Part shown: one piece after another, positions 16,351 through 26,145 of the stretch | Numbering within the stretch: the stretch's first letter is position 1 | Layout: each line of letters begins with the position of its first letter | Position numbers and translations under genes: made by a program | The notes under the pieces: model-generated | What the model saw: the letters and a program-made list of their open reading frames with translations, nothing else | What the model was told of the DNA's origin: nothing | Databases searched by the model: none | Assembly (NCBI RefSeq): GCF_000026225.1 | Contig: NC_011740.1 | Coordinates: forward strand, 2,790,001-2,854,000 | Source: Escherichia fergusonii ATCC 35469 | GTDB taxonomy: Bacteria; Pseudomonadota; Gammaproteobacteria; Enterobacterales; Enterobacteriaceae | DNA: 64,000 nucleotides | Direction of reading: 5' to 3'

Positions 16351-16749
16351 TCAAAAACGCATGCGAAACGCTTCTGCCATTTTCCCAATTTTATGCATTT
16401 GGTTGTTATCTCGAGCCAGTTTATGAGGTTCAGGTTTCAGAATGGCAATGAGCAACCATGCTTGCTCATCAAACGCGCCCTGACAATATACCAAATGCGC
16501 TTCGTCATTTGTTCTGCTGAATTGGCGCAACTGTGGCGGAAATGGATTATTCTCATTTGCCAGATGAATATGAGCAACTCGCTCAAATTTGATTAATGGC
16601 CAGGTAAACGAGTCGTCGTAGAGTGCATCGCGACCAAATATATCTGGCAAAACACCGTCACGCTTATAGGAAATAAAATCCGCCGTTAACGCATCAAGTT
16701 CCTTGGCTGTAAGTTGCAGGCGAATAAGTTTTGTTTTGAATACCCGCAT
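16351..16749 (-). CDS. yafO: mRNA interferase toxin YafO
   Basis: YafO (132 residues) is a ribosome-dependent endoribonuclease toxin of a type II toxin-antitoxin pair. It cleaves mRNA a short distance downstream of translation start codons and arrests growth. The sequence begins MRVFKTKLIRLQLTAKELDA and keeps the family core (FISYKRDGVLPDIFGRDALYD, HIHLANENNPFP). It follows yafN with a 2-base gap, so expression is coupled to the antitoxin. It belongs to the DinB SOS operon; the antitoxin also represses the toxin locus. Confidence 0.96.
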   Translation of the reverse strand: MRVFKTKLIRLQLTAKELDALTADFISYKRDGVLPDIFGRDALYDDSFTWPLIKFERVAHIHLANENNPFPPQLRQFSRTNDEAHLVYCQGAFDEQAWLLIAILKPEPHKLARDNNQMHKIGKMAEAFRMRF

Positions 16750-16751
16750 CC

Positions 16752-17045
16752 TTATTCCTTAAAGTCATTGAAATCATCATCCGTCATATCATTAAGATAT
16801 TGTTCAGCGCGGCGTGTAATTTCCTCTAATCTTGCGGCACTCGGACGGAAACGCGCCTTTATGGGCTTTTTCTCCTCTTGTTCTGCAAGCATGTCCATTA
16901 ATGCTTCGAATGCGCTGGCACTTAAGAGATATCCTGCGGGGCGATTATTAGAAAGAACCGCAACCGGTTGATCAATAAAATATTTTGCTGGATTTTTACG
17001 TAACTCAGTGATATTGACCGATTTTTCAGCAAGAATTCGATGCAT
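16752..17045 (-). CDS. yafN: Antitoxin YafN (Phd/YefM type)
   Basis: YafN (97 residues) neutralises YafO and autoregulates. The N-terminal Phd/YefM DNA-binding fold is recognisable: SVNITELRKNPAKYFIDQPV then VLSNNRPAGYLLSASAFEAL. The C-terminal, likely disordered segment (residues 60-97, acidic end DDDFNDFKE) is the usual toxin-binding part. It lies 51 bases downstream of dinB in the same operon, which is under LexA control, and is followed almost at once by yafO. Confidence 0.96.
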   Translation of the reverse strand: MHRILAEKSVNITELRKNPAKYFIDQPVAVLSNNRPAGYLLSASAFEALMDMLAEQEEKKPIKARFRPSAARLEEITRRAEQYLNDMTDDDFNDFKE

Positions 17046-17096
17046 ACAGTGATACCCTCATAATAATGCACGCCAGAATATACATAATAGTATACA

Positions 17097-18152
17097 TCAT
17101 AATCCCAACACCAGTTGTCTTTCCATTTGCGGATCCAGCAACGTCACATGCAGCCCCACCAGCCGCACACCGCGCCCGCCACGGCGTTCATCCCAGGTTT
17201 TACGCGCAGTGGCGATCAAGTCAGCTTTATTCAGCCGCGGCCAGACATGTTCCTGAGTGGTTTGCTGAAAATCGTCGAACTTTAATTTCACCCCCTGGCG
17301 GGCAATCAGCAAATCAGGTTTTACCTTTGCCAGACGGCGTTCAAGTTCCGGATACAACCGCTCGATGATCGCTTCACATTCAGACCAGTGATGAATATCT
17401 TCCGCCATCGTGCGTTCTACACCGACGGATTTTCGCAACCTTTCGCTGTTAACGTCGCGCTCGTCAATGCCCTGACTACGCTCCCACAAAATGCGGCCAA
17501 ATTTGCCAAAGCGTTTAAGCAATGTCACCAGATCACACTTTTGTACATCGCCGCAGGTTCGTAGCCCCATCGCTTCCAGTTTTGCCGCCGAGACTTTGCC
17601 GACACCGGGAATTTTTGCCAGCGGTAAGGTTTGCAGAAATGCCGGAACTTCTGCCGGCGTAATCACAAACTGACCGTTGGGTTTATTCATGTCTGAGGCG
17701 ATTTTGGCGAGAAACTTGACCGGCGCAACGCCCGCAGAGGCGGTAAGTTGCAGCTCGTTGAAAATCGTCTGACGGATTTCCTGAGCAATAAGGGTCGCAG
17801 AACCGTGGCAATGTACGCTGTCGGTGACGTCGAGATAAGCTTCATCCAGCGACAGCGGCTCAATACGCGATGTGTAGCGAGAGAAGATTTCGCGGATATG
17901 ATTTGATGCTTCTTTGTAGGCGTCAAAGCGCCCTGGAAGCAAGGTGAGATGCGGACACAGCTTGAGCGCCATGCCGGTTGGCATTGCGCTACGCACGCCA
18001 AATTTACGCGCGGGATAATTGGCGGTGCTGATCACCCCCCGACGTTCGCGGCTGCCGCCAATAGCAATAGGGATATCGCGCAGGGCGGGATTGTCGCGCA
18101 TCTCCACCGCGGCGAAAAAGCAGTCCATATCCACATGAATGATTTTACGCAT
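17097..18152 (-). CDS. dinB: DNA polymerase IV
   Basis: DinB (351 residues, full length) is the Y-family translesion polymerase that bypasses N2-guanine adducts and makes -1 frameshifts on undamaged templates. Catalytic residues are in place: Asp8 in HVDMDCFFAAVE and Asp103-Glu104 in SLDEAYLDV. The steric-gate Phe (FFAA) and the C-terminal beta-clamp binding peptide QLVLGL are present. A perfect LexA site lies 15 bases upstream of its start, and yafN-yafO-yafP follow in the same operon. Confidence 0.98.
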   Translation of the reverse strand: MRKIIHVDMDCFFAAVEMRDNPALRDIPIAIGGSRERRGVISTANYPARKFGVRSAMPTGMALKLCPHLTLLPGRFDAYKEASNHIREIFSRYTSRIEPLSLDEAYLDVTDSVHCHGSATLIAQEIRQTIFNELQLTASAGVAPVKFLAKIASDMNKPNGQFVITPAEVPAFLQTLPLAKIPGVGKVSAAKLEAMGLRTCGDVQKCDLVTLLKRFGKFGRILWERSQGIDERDVNSERLRKSVGVERTMAEDIHHWSECEAIIERLYPELERRLAKVKPDLLIARQGVKLKFDDFQQTTQEHVWPRLNKADLIATARKTWDERRGGRGVRLVGLHVTLLDPQMERQLVLGL

Positions 18153-18166
18153 TGCTCACCTCTCAA

Positions 18167-18186
18167 CACTGGTAAAGTATACAGTG
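18167..18186. promoter_or_regulatory. LexA operator (SOS box) of dinB
   Basis: CACTGGTAAAGTATACAGTG on the plus strand reads CACTGTATACTTTACCAGTG on the coding strand. It matches the consensus CTG-N10-CAG and the known dinB SOS box, and lies just upstream of the dinB start. Confidence 0.95.
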
Positions 18187-18222
18187 ATTTCAGGGTTTGA
18201 GAAATGCGTAAAGATTCAGCAT

Positions 18223-18985
18223 TTAACGCATTCGTTGCGAAAGCACCTGCTGCTTATCCAGCTTTTGCACCAGCGGCTGCACCACCTTATCCCCATGCTG
18301 ACCAAAATATTGATACAACGTATCAGACGCGCTTTTGGTGAGCACCATAATCTCAATGCGCCGATTGCCCGCGCTTTGCGGATTTTTCGCGTCCAGCAGC
18401 ATCTGGTCCGCCATTGCGCTCACCTGCATCACTTTATCTTCCGGCATTCCGGCGTCTTCCAGCACCCGACGAGCCGAAAGCGCGCGGTCACCCGAAAGGT
18501 TCCAGTTGTTGTAGATATTGCTTTTATAGGCCATCGCATCGGTATGCCCGGTAATAATAATTTTGTTGTCGAGCGAGTCGAACACTGGCGCGAGCTCCAC
18601 CAGCAGCGTTTTAAAGAACGGCATAATCTTCGCGCTGCCGCGCTCAAACATATTGCGGTTCTGGTCGTCTTTAATTAGCACGCGCAATCCCTGCGGGACA
18701 ATCTCCATCTCCAGATTCGCTTCCATATGCGCATCACGGGCGATGGTGTTGATACTGGTCGCCAGCTCGCCAAGCTCAGTGGCGGACTTCTTCTTCAGTA
18801 GCGCCGTTTTCTCGTTGACGTCGCGCGCTTTTTTCTCCGTCTCTTCCGGCACCGCCACGGTGGCAGGTTTCGGCGGATGCGTAGGGCTGATTTTATTTAA
18901 CGGCGACAGCCCGCCGCCATTGAAAATCGACTGCCCGTGCAGCGCGGCGATAATGCTTTCACGCTCGGATTTACTGACGCTGTTC
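18223..18985 (-). pseudogene. lafU: lafU remnant (MotB-like lateral-flagellar motor protein, 5' end deleted)
   Basis: The C-terminal 250 or so codons of a MotB-family stator protein remain, including the OmpA-like peptidoglycan-binding domain (NKIIITGHTDAMAY, NLSGDRALSARRVLEDAG, NRRIEIMVL). The N-terminal membrane helix and plug are missing: upstream of about 18985 the frame runs into lfhA sequence on the opposite strand. In K-12 the same lafU/lfhA pair marks deletion of the whole Flag-2 lateral-flagellum cluster, which is intact in E. coli 042. The remnant has higher GC than dinB and is probably not expressed as a functional product. Confidence 0.93.
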
Positions 18986-20692
18986 ACTATCAACTTTATC
19001 GTCGTCACCAAAGGGGCCGAGCGTATTTCCGAGGTTTCTGCCCGCTTTACCCTGGACGCGATGCCCGGCAAGCAGATGGCGATTGACGCCGATCTTAACG
19101 CCGGGTTGATCAACCAGGCGCAGGCGCAAACCCGGCGTAAAGATGTTGCCAGCGAGGCCGATTTCTACGGTGCAATGGACGGGGCATCGAAGTTTGTGCG
19201 CGGGGATGCCATCGCCGGGATGATGATTCTGGCGATCAACCTGATCGGCGGCGTCTGTATCGGGATCTTCAAATACAACCTGAGCGCCGACGCCGCCTTC
19301 CAGCAGTATGTGCTGATGACCATCGGCGACGGGCTGGTGGCGCAGATCCCGTCCCTGCTGCTCTCCACCGCGGCGGCAATTATCGTCACCCGCGTCAGCG
19401 ACAACGGCGATATCGCCCATGACGTGCGCCACCAGCTGCTGGCAAGCCCGTCGGTGCTCTACACCGCCACCGGGATCATGTTTGTGCTGGCGGTGGTGCC
19501 GGGGATGCCGCACCTGCCGTTTTTGCTGTTCAGCGCCCTGCTTGGCTTTACCGGCTGGCGGATGAGCAAACGCCCGCAGGCGGCGGAGGCGGAAGAGAAA
19601 AGCCTCGAAACGCTGACCCGCACCATCACCGAAACCAGCGAGCAACAGGTCAGTTGGGAAACCATTCCGCTGATCGAGCCCATCAGCTTAAGCCTCGGTT
19701 ACAAGTTGGTGGCGCTGGTGGACAAAGCGCAGGGCAACCCGCTCACCCAGCGGATTCGCGGCGTGCGGCAGGTGATTTCCGACGGCAACGGCGTGCTGCT
19801 GCCGGAGATCCGCATTCGCGAAAACTTCCGCCTCAAGCCCAGCCAGTACGCCATTTTCATCAACGGCATTAAGGCTGATGAAGCTGATATTCCGGCGGAT
19901 AAACTGATGGCCCTGCCCTCCAGTGAAACCTACGGTGAGATTGACGGCGTGCTGGGGAACGACCCGGCGTATGGGATGCCGGTCACCTGGATCCAGCCTA
20001 CGCAGAAAGCGAAAGCGCTGAATATGGGGTATCAGGTGATCGACAGCGCCAGCGTAATTGCCACACATGTGAATAAGATTGTGCGCAGCTATATTCCTGA
20101 TTTGTTTAACTATGACGATATTACTCAGCTGCATAACCGTTTGTCGTCGATGGCACCGCGCCTGTCGGAGGATTTGAGCGCGGCGCTGAATTACAGCCAG
20201 TTGCTGAAAGTGTACCGGGCGCTACTGACTGAAGGCGTTTCCCTGCGCGATATCGTCACCATCGCCACCGTGCTGGTCGCCAGTAGCACCGTCACCAAAG
20301 ATCATATTCTGCTGGCGGCCGATGTGCGCCTGGCACTGCGGCGGAGCATTACCCATCCGTTCGTTCGCAAGCAGGAGCTGACGGTGTATACGCTGAATAA
20401 TGAGCTGGAAAATCTGCTGACCAATGTGGTGAATCAGGCGCAACAGGCTGGCAAAGTGATGCTCGACAGCGTGCCGGTGGACCCGAATATGCTCAACCAG
20501 TTCCAGAACACGATGCCGCAGGTGAAAGAGCAGATGAAAGCGGCAGGGAAAGATCCGGTGCTGCTGGTGCCGCCGCAGTTGCGCCCGTTGCTGGCGCGTT
20601 ATGCGAAGTTGTTTGCGCCGGGGTTGCATGTGCTGTCGTATAACGAAGTGCCGGACGAGCTGGAGTTGAAGATTATGGGGGCGTTGAGTTGA
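18986..20692 (+). pseudogene. lfhA: lfhA (fhiA) remnant, FlhA-like flagellar export protein, 5' end deleted
   Basis: From about 18986 the plus strand encodes INFIVVTKGAERISEVSARF and then MPGKQMAIDADLNAG, the conserved cytoplasmic FHIPEP loop of FlhA, and continues through the remaining membrane helices and the cytoplasmic domain to a natural stop at 20692. Roughly the first 120-130 codons, containing the first membrane helices, are absent. The frame extends upstream only as antisense of lafU. FlhA is the export-gate subunit of the flagellar type III apparatus; this copy belonged to Flag-2. The rest of the frame has no internal stop. Confidence 0.93.
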
Positions 20693-20716
20693 TGGCTTTT
20701 AAGGGGCGCTGCACAA

Positions 20717-20750
20717 CTGCCGGATGTGGCATAAATGCCTTATCCGGCAG
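20717..20750. repeat. REP element at the lfhA-recD joint
   Basis: CTGCCGGATGTGGCATAAATGCCTTATCCGGCAG is an imperfect palindrome with the REP core GCCGGAT and ATCCGGC. It fills most of the 84 bases between convergent lfhA and recD, exactly where gene order departs from K-12. In K-12 the neighbour of lfhA is rayT, a REP-associated transposase gene, so REP sequence here is expected. Confidence 0.88.
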
Positions 20751-20776
20751 TCAATATTTATCACAACATGTGACGT

Positions 20777-22597
20777 TTAAACTCTGAACAATGCCGGAAG
20801 TCCGCTACGACGCTCTGTACGGGTAGCAATTGCACTACTTAAAATGCGTTCATCTGTATACAGCGAAAGGCGTGTACGGGCGCGGGTTACTGCGGTGTAA
20901 ACCAGTTCCCTTGTCACAACAGGCGTACGCTGAGTGGGCAAAATCAGCGCTGCATGATTAAACTCAGACCCCTGCGACTTATGTACCGTCATCGCCCAGG
21001 TGGTTTCGTGTTCCGGCAAACGGCTGGGCTGTACCGATTTAATGCTTCCGTCTGGCATTGCAAACCAGACTCGCATCCCCTGCCCGCGATCAAGCGCTAT
21101 GCCGATATCACCATTAAACAATCCTAATGGACTGTCGTTGCGGGCAATCATTACCGGTCTCCCTTCGTACCAACGGGAATGAGGGTGGCGATGAATTTTA
21201 CGTTTTTGCTGTAACACGTGTTCCAGTCGTTCATTTAGCCCGGCAACGCCAAATGGTCCTTCCCGTAATGCGCAAAGTAACTGGTAATCATTGAATGCCT
21301 GAATGATTGATTCCGGCTCAGCACGTTGTTGCAGTAGTTGCAGATACCGACCATAGCCAGCAATCGCCTCTTCCAGCATCGCGCTGTAATCTTCGCTACT
21401 GGTGAGCGTGCGTTTTTCGATATCGCTAAATTCCTGTTGAAATATTGAACGAACGGCTGTTTTGTCTCCGCGATTAATCGCCGCAGCCAGTTGTCCAATC
21501 CCGGAATCGCTGCCAAAACGGTAACTTTTTTGCAGCAGGCAGAGACTGTCTCGTAAAGATGCCGCTTCGGTCCCCTTGCCTGCGGGTATTTCACATCCCG
21601 TCAGGCGAGATAATTGCTGTGCGCGCTGTGCGGTAAAACCAGCACTGACCCAGGCGCAGATATCACCCAATACGGCCCCTGCTTCTACAGAAGCCAGTTG
21701 ATCGCGATCACCCAGAAAGATCACCCTGGCATGAGGAGGTAAAGCCTCGATCAACCGCGACATCATCGGTAGATCGATCATTGACGCTTCATCCACTACC
21801 AGTACGTCAAGATGCAACGGGTTTCCCGCATGATGACGCAAACGCTGGCTTCCCGGTTGCGCACCCAACAAGCGGTGCAACGTGCTGGCATCATCAGGAA
21901 TACGCGTCTTTTGCTCGTCGGTTAGCGGGAGTTGGCGCAGTGCTTTACCCAAAGATTCAGTCAACCTCGCAGCAGCTTTACCTGTCGGCGCAGCCAGGCG
22001 GATCCGGCAGCGTTCGCCATCCATCATCTGAATCAGTGCCGCCAGCAATTTTGCAACTGTTGTGGTTTTTCCCGTTCCCGGACCACCAGAGATAACCGAA
22101 ATTCGCCGCGTTAATGCCACCGCAGCGGCCACTTTTTGCCAGTTGATTTCACCTGTGGAAGGGAAGAGTCGCTCCAGCGTTTGTGTCAGTAGTGGCTCAT
22201 CAATTTCAATGGCGTAATTTACGTCATTAAAAAAGCGTGCCACCGTACGTTCACTGCTCCACATGCGATTCAGGTAGAGGCGATCACCATGCAGAATCAT
22301 CGGTGTGGGTCGTTCGCCCTGGCTTACTGCTTCTGACGCCAACAGGCAGTTTTGCCAGTCTTGCGGCGCGTCAAATTTGTTGAAGCCCATTGCCAGTAGT
22401 GGATGTGGCTCATCACTGTTAACAAGGCGAGAAAGGGGCAGGCAAACATGCCCTTCACCTGCATCATGGCTGAGGATGGCCGCCGCCAGCGCAACAGCTG
22501 GCTCGTTATCTCCGGCCACCGCCAGGGCAAATTGCGCATCCAACGGACGCAAAAATTTTTGCTCAACGGCGCTCAGCAATAATTCTTGAAGGCTCAT
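20777..22597 (-). CDS. recD: RecBCD subunit RecD (5'-3' helicase)
   Basis: RecD (606 residues) is the fast SF1B helicase of RecBCD; it tracks the 5' strand and is needed for nuclease activity and Chi regulation. Walker A ISGGPGTGKTTTVAKLL is near residues 168-185, Walker B LDVLVVDEASMIDLPMM near 255, and the C-terminal helicase motifs include TVHKSQGSEF and VYTAVTRAR. The start ATG overlaps the recB stop (ATGA), giving translational coupling. It lies convergent to the lfhA remnant rather than to argA as in K-12. Confidence 0.98.
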   Translation of the reverse strand: MSLQELLLSAVEQKFLRPLDAQFALAVAGDNEPAVALAAAILSHDAGEGHVCLPLSRLVNSDEPHPLLAMGFNKFDAPQDWQNCLLASEAVSQGERPTPMILHGDRLYLNRMWSSERTVARFFNDVNYAIEIDEPLLTQTLERLFPSTGEINWQKVAAAVALTRRISVISGGPGTGKTTTVAKLLAALIQMMDGERCRIRLAAPTGKAAARLTESLGKALRQLPLTDEQKTRIPDDASTLHRLLGAQPGSQRLRHHAGNPLHLDVLVVDEASMIDLPMMSRLIEALPPHARVIFLGDRDQLASVEAGAVLGDICAWVSAGFTAQRAQQLSRLTGCEIPAGKGTEAASLRDSLCLLQKSYRFGSDSGIGQLAAAINRGDKTAVRSIFQQEFSDIEKRTLTSSEDYSAMLEEAIAGYGRYLQLLQQRAEPESIIQAFNDYQLLCALREGPFGVAGLNERLEHVLQQKRKIHRHPHSRWYEGRPVMIARNDSPLGLFNGDIGIALDRGQGMRVWFAMPDGSIKSVQPSRLPEHETTWAMTVHKSQGSEFNHAALILPTQRTPVVTRELVYTAVTRARTRLSLYTDERILSSAIATRTERRSGLPALFRV

Positions 22598-25500
22598 TGT
22601 GTTTCCTCTACGTCAGCACCTGCAAACATGTCGTCCATCAGAGCTATGAGTTCACCATCGGGCCGGGTGGTATAAATGCCCTGCTGCGGATTATCGCGGT
22701 CAACGCCGCGCAGGAAAAGGTAGATGACACCACCAAAATGGCGTTCATAGTCGTAATCAGCAATGCGATGACGCAAGTAACGGTGCAGCGCCAGCGTATA
22801 AAGCTGATATTGCAGATCGTAGCGGTGTTCCTGCATAGCCGCAGCCATTGCCTGTTGGGTGTAGGCTGAACTGTCTTCACCCAGCCAGTTCGATTTATAG
22901 TCGAGCAGGTAGTAACGCCCCTGATGGCGGAACACCAGGTCGATAAAACCTTTTAACATCCCGCGGACTTGTAAGAAGTCCAGCGGCGGACAACCTGCAG
23001 AAAGCGAATCAAACTGGCGAATCAGTGTATCGAGTTGGCTTGCAATCAGGGGTTTCGTGATCGGCAAATAAAACTCCATCTCTACCTGCTTGTCGCGTTC
23101 AGTCAGTTGACTCAGACTGATACCTGTTTCATTTAATGGCGCACGCAGGATAGCGTCAATCCACTCAGTTAATACTGGCTCCCACCAGGTCTCAAAACCA
23201 TCCAGTTCCAGCTTTTCTCGTACCCATGCGCTATCGACCGGTTGGCTGAAATCGAGCGTTTCAAACAGGCTATGTAAAAATGTTCCCGGCGATGCGCCAC
23301 GGGGAAACTGGTGTGGCGTAAGTTGCGGTTCTTCTGATTTTTCACTGACAGCCGTGCCCGCCGCATCAATATCCAGACGTGGCAACAGATCCTGGGCAAT
23401 ACCGTGCCCACGCTGTTGCAGACCAGAATAACTGGTAACGCGCCAGTTATCGCCCGGTGAACGTTGCAGGTTTCTGGCGCTCAGTTCCTCACTGGCGGAT
23501 TCCACCATGTGCCAACGGATATTATCGGGGCGAGGCGGAGTCTGGCAGGTGATATCGTCATCACACAGCGACTCAATGCACGCCCGTAGCCCGGCGGCAT
23601 CCTGCGGTTCTCCTTTTTGCAGCAATCGCCCCAGCGCACTTTGATGTACGTCGGTAGGGCCTTTTTTATCACCACGACGGCGCACCAACGGCGCAACACC
23701 AAGACTGCAATGCCAGACTGAACGCGTCAGCGCCACATAGAGCAGACGTAAATCCTCCGCCAGACGCTCTGCTTCAGCCAACTCAACGCTCTCTTTCGCC
23801 TCGCTGAGATCCAGCATGGCTTCAAAGGATTGTCGATCATGGTAAAACGCTTGATCCTGTACACGGAAATTAGTGATAAACGGTAACCAAACCAGCGGAT
23901 ACTCCAGCCCTTTCGATTTGTGGATCGTGACGATCTGTACCAGATGTTTGTCACTTTCCAGACGCATTTGCTGGCTGGCCGCATTGCTGTCTGGTTCGAG
24001 AATATGTTGTGACAACCAACGCACCAGTGCATGTTCGCTTTCCAGTTGCGTTCCCGCCTGCTGCAATAGCTCGCTGATATGCAAAATATCAGTCAGTCGA
24101 CGCTCTCCACCTGCTGTTGCCAGAAGGTTTTCGGCTATGTTTCGCGCCGACATCAGCGCTCGCAACATGGGCATCACACCACGTTTGCGCCAGAGCTGCC
24201 GATAGCCATCAAACTCTTCAACTACTGCATCCCACGCAGTTTCATTGGTGTTGAGATTTTCAATATCCAGCGCGTTCAACCCCATCATCGACGTTGCCAG
24301 CGCACTACGCAGGGTATCTTCCCGCTCTGGCGTCATGACTGCCTGCAAAACCCATAACATCTCCTGGGCTTCCAGTGTTTCAAAAACGCTGTCGCGGTTA
24401 GAGAGGTAAACGGAAGGTATCGCCAGCAGGGTAAGGGCATCACGTATTAAGGATGCCTCCTGCCGACTACGCACCAGAACACTAATATCTGAGGCTCGTA
24501 CAGGGCGCGATGTGTCACCGTTCATCAGCAACGCATCGCCACGTTGCCCGGCCTGTAACCAGTCACGGATCTGCATGGCACAAACTTGCGCCATCGTGCT
24601 TTGATAGTCTCCGACGCTGCAGTATTCACCGTCCATCAACCACATTTTCATCGCAGGCTGCTTTTCACCGTTCACAGCAAAATGCAACCCCCGGTTTTTC
24701 CCGGCTGATTTCACCGGAACAAACGGGATTTCGCGGAACATAAAGGCGTCATCGGTCTGGCTGAAAAGCTTGTTCACACTGTTGACCACCCCCGGCGCAG
24801 AACGCCAGTTGGTATCTAACGTGTAATGAGCATGGACTTCGCTACGCGCTTTCATATAGGTGAAAATATCTGCCCCACGAAACGCATAGATCGCCTGTTT
24901 CGGATCGCCAATCAGGAGCAACGCCGTTTCCGGCTGTTGATGCCAGATACGGCGAAAAATACGGTATTGCTGCGGATCTGTGTCCTGGAATTCATCGATC
25001 ATCGCCACCGGGAAGCGTGTACGGATCGCCGTCGCCAGTGCCTCTCCGCTTTCACTACGCAAAGCAGCGTCCAGCCGACTTAGCATATCGTCAAAGCCCA
25101 GCTCGCCACGGCGACGTTTCTCACGGGCAACGGTTTCACGGATCTCCGCCAGTGCTCTGGTGATGACCAGATCACGGATCGATAACGGTTCAGCAAGCAG
25201 TTGATCGATCGCGTCAAACAAGGGGTGGCGTGGCGTTTCCCCGCCTGCCTTCGTGCGATCTTCTAAAAAACGCTGAGAGAACTTTTCCAGCGATTCCGGC
25301 AGTTGATAGCTGTTTGTTTCTTCCTGCGCCCAGCGACTGATCTTGTCGATCCATTTGGCCTGATTGCTACGATTAAACTTGCGTCGATCAATGCCAGAAG
25401 ATTCAATCAGCGCATCCAGTTCACCTACGGTTTCACACCACTGCTGTTTGACAGTGTTAATTCGCGCCACAATCTGCGCGTGACGAGAAATGAGCGTTTC

Positions 25501-26145
25501 ATCATCCGGTGGTGGCGCTTTAATCACTGGCGCTTCACCTTGCAGATAACGGTTAATATCTCTTAGCAGTGCCTGTGGCCCTTTCCAGGTTTCGAAGACC
25601 ACCTGAGCGATTTCACGCGGTAGCGGGTAACAATGACGGCGCCAGAAATCGGCGCAAGCCTGATAGCGCAACAACGACTCATCTTCAATCAGTTGTTGTT
25701 CAAACAACATGCCAGATTCGAAGGCATTCAGGTTGAGCATTCGCTGACAGAAGCCGTGAATGGTAAAGACCGCAGCTTCATCCATCTGCCGTTCGGCTAA
25801 CAATAACCACTGCGCAGCCTGTGCTTTATCGTCAATCTCTTCAAGCAAGCTTGCATACAGCGGATTGTCGGTAGTGTCGCGCAGACAGGCGATGCGTAAT
25901 TCGTGGATATTACTACGGATACGACCACGCAGTTCTGCGGTTGCGGCCTCAGTAAAGGTCACCACCAGCAGTTCTTCAACTGTCAATGGACGGGGAAAGG
26001 CGGATGCTCCGCCTAATCCAAGTAACAGGCGCAAATAGAGCGCCGCAATCGTAAAGGTTTTGCCTGTACCGGCAGAGGCTTCAATCAGGCGCTCGCCCTG
26101 TAAGGGCAAGCGCAAAGGGTCTAATGTCTCGGCGACATCACTCAT
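22594..26145 (-). CDS. recB: RecBCD subunit RecB (helicase-nuclease)
   Basis: RecB (1183 residues from ATG 26145) is the 3'-5' helicase and sole nuclease subunit of RecBCD, and loads RecA after Chi. The N-terminal helicase shows Walker A EASAGTGKTFTIAALYLRLL near residue 23, MIDEFQDTDPQQY (Walker B) and TIHKSKGLEYPLVWLPF. The C-terminal nuclease has GFIDLVFRHQ and YYLLDYKSNWLG with the Asp/Asp/Lys triad. A three-codon upstream Met is ignored because MSDVAETLDPLRLP is the conserved start; it overlaps the ptrA end by 8 bases. About one residue in ten differs from K-12, concentrated around residues 860-990. Confidence 0.98.
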   Translation of the reverse strand: MSDVAETLDPLRLPLQGERLIEASAGTGKTFTIAALYLRLLLGLGGASAFPRPLTVEELLVVTFTEAATAELRGRIRSNIHELRIACLRDTTDNPLYASLLEEIDDKAQAAQWLLLAERQMDEAAVFTIHGFCQRMLNLNAFESGMLFEQQLIEDESLLRYQACADFWRRHCYPLPREIAQVVFETWKGPQALLRDINRYLQGEAPVIKAPPPDDETLISRHAQIVARINTVKQQWCETVGELDALIESSGIDRRKFNRSNQAKWIDKISRWAQEETNSYQLPESLEKFSQRFLEDRTKAGGETPRHPLFDAIDQLLAEPLSIRDLVITRALAEIRETVAREKRRRGELGFDDMLSRLDAALRSESGEALATAIRTRFPVAMIDEFQDTDPQQYRIFRRIWHQQPETALLLIGDPKQAIYAFRGADIFTYMKARSEVHAHYTLDTNWRSAPGVVNSVNKLFSQTDDAFMFREIPFVPVKSAGKNRGLHFAVNGEKQPAMKMWLMDGEYCSVGDYQSTMAQVCAMQIRDWLQAGQRGDALLMNGDTSRPVRASDISVLVRSRQEASLIRDALTLLAIPSVYLSNRDSVFETLEAQEMLWVLQAVMTPEREDTLRSALATSMMGLNALDIENLNTNETAWDAVVEEFDGYRQLWRKRGVMPMLRALMSARNIAENLLATAGGERRLTDILHISELLQQAGTQLESEHALVRWLSQHILEPDSNAASQQMRLESDKHLVQIVTIHKSKGLEYPLVWLPFITNFRVQDQAFYHDRQSFEAMLDLSEAKESVELAEAERLAEDLRLLYVALTRSVWHCSLGVAPLVRRRGDKKGPTDVHQSALGRLLQKGEPQDAAGLRACIESLCDDDITCQTPPRPDNIRWHMVESASEELSARNLQRSPGDNWRVTSYSGLQQRGHGIAQDLLPRLDIDAAGTAVSEKSEEPQLTPHQFPRGASPGTFLHSLFETLDFSQPVDSAWVREKLELDGFETWWEPVLTEWIDAILRAPLNETGISLSQLTERDKQVEMEFYLPITKPLIASQLDTLIRQFDSLSAGCPPLDFLQVRGMLKGFIDLVFRHQGRYYLLDYKSNWLGEDSSAYTQQAMAAAMQEHRYDLQYQLYTLALHRYLRHRIADYDYERHFGGVIYLFLRGVDRDNPQQGIYTTRPDGELIALMDDMFAGADVEETQ

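Noticed and set aside
18563..18985. Long plus-strand frame upstream of lfhA (would make a 709-residue protein)
   Set aside because: It is antisense to the lafU remnant and has no FlhA homology before about 18986; the fusion is an accident of the deletion joint.
18971..19645. 224-residue minus-strand frame opposite lfhA
   Set aside because: High GC and codon bias of lfhA create an opposite-strand frame; composition (runs of Gly, Arg, His, Gln) is not protein-like.
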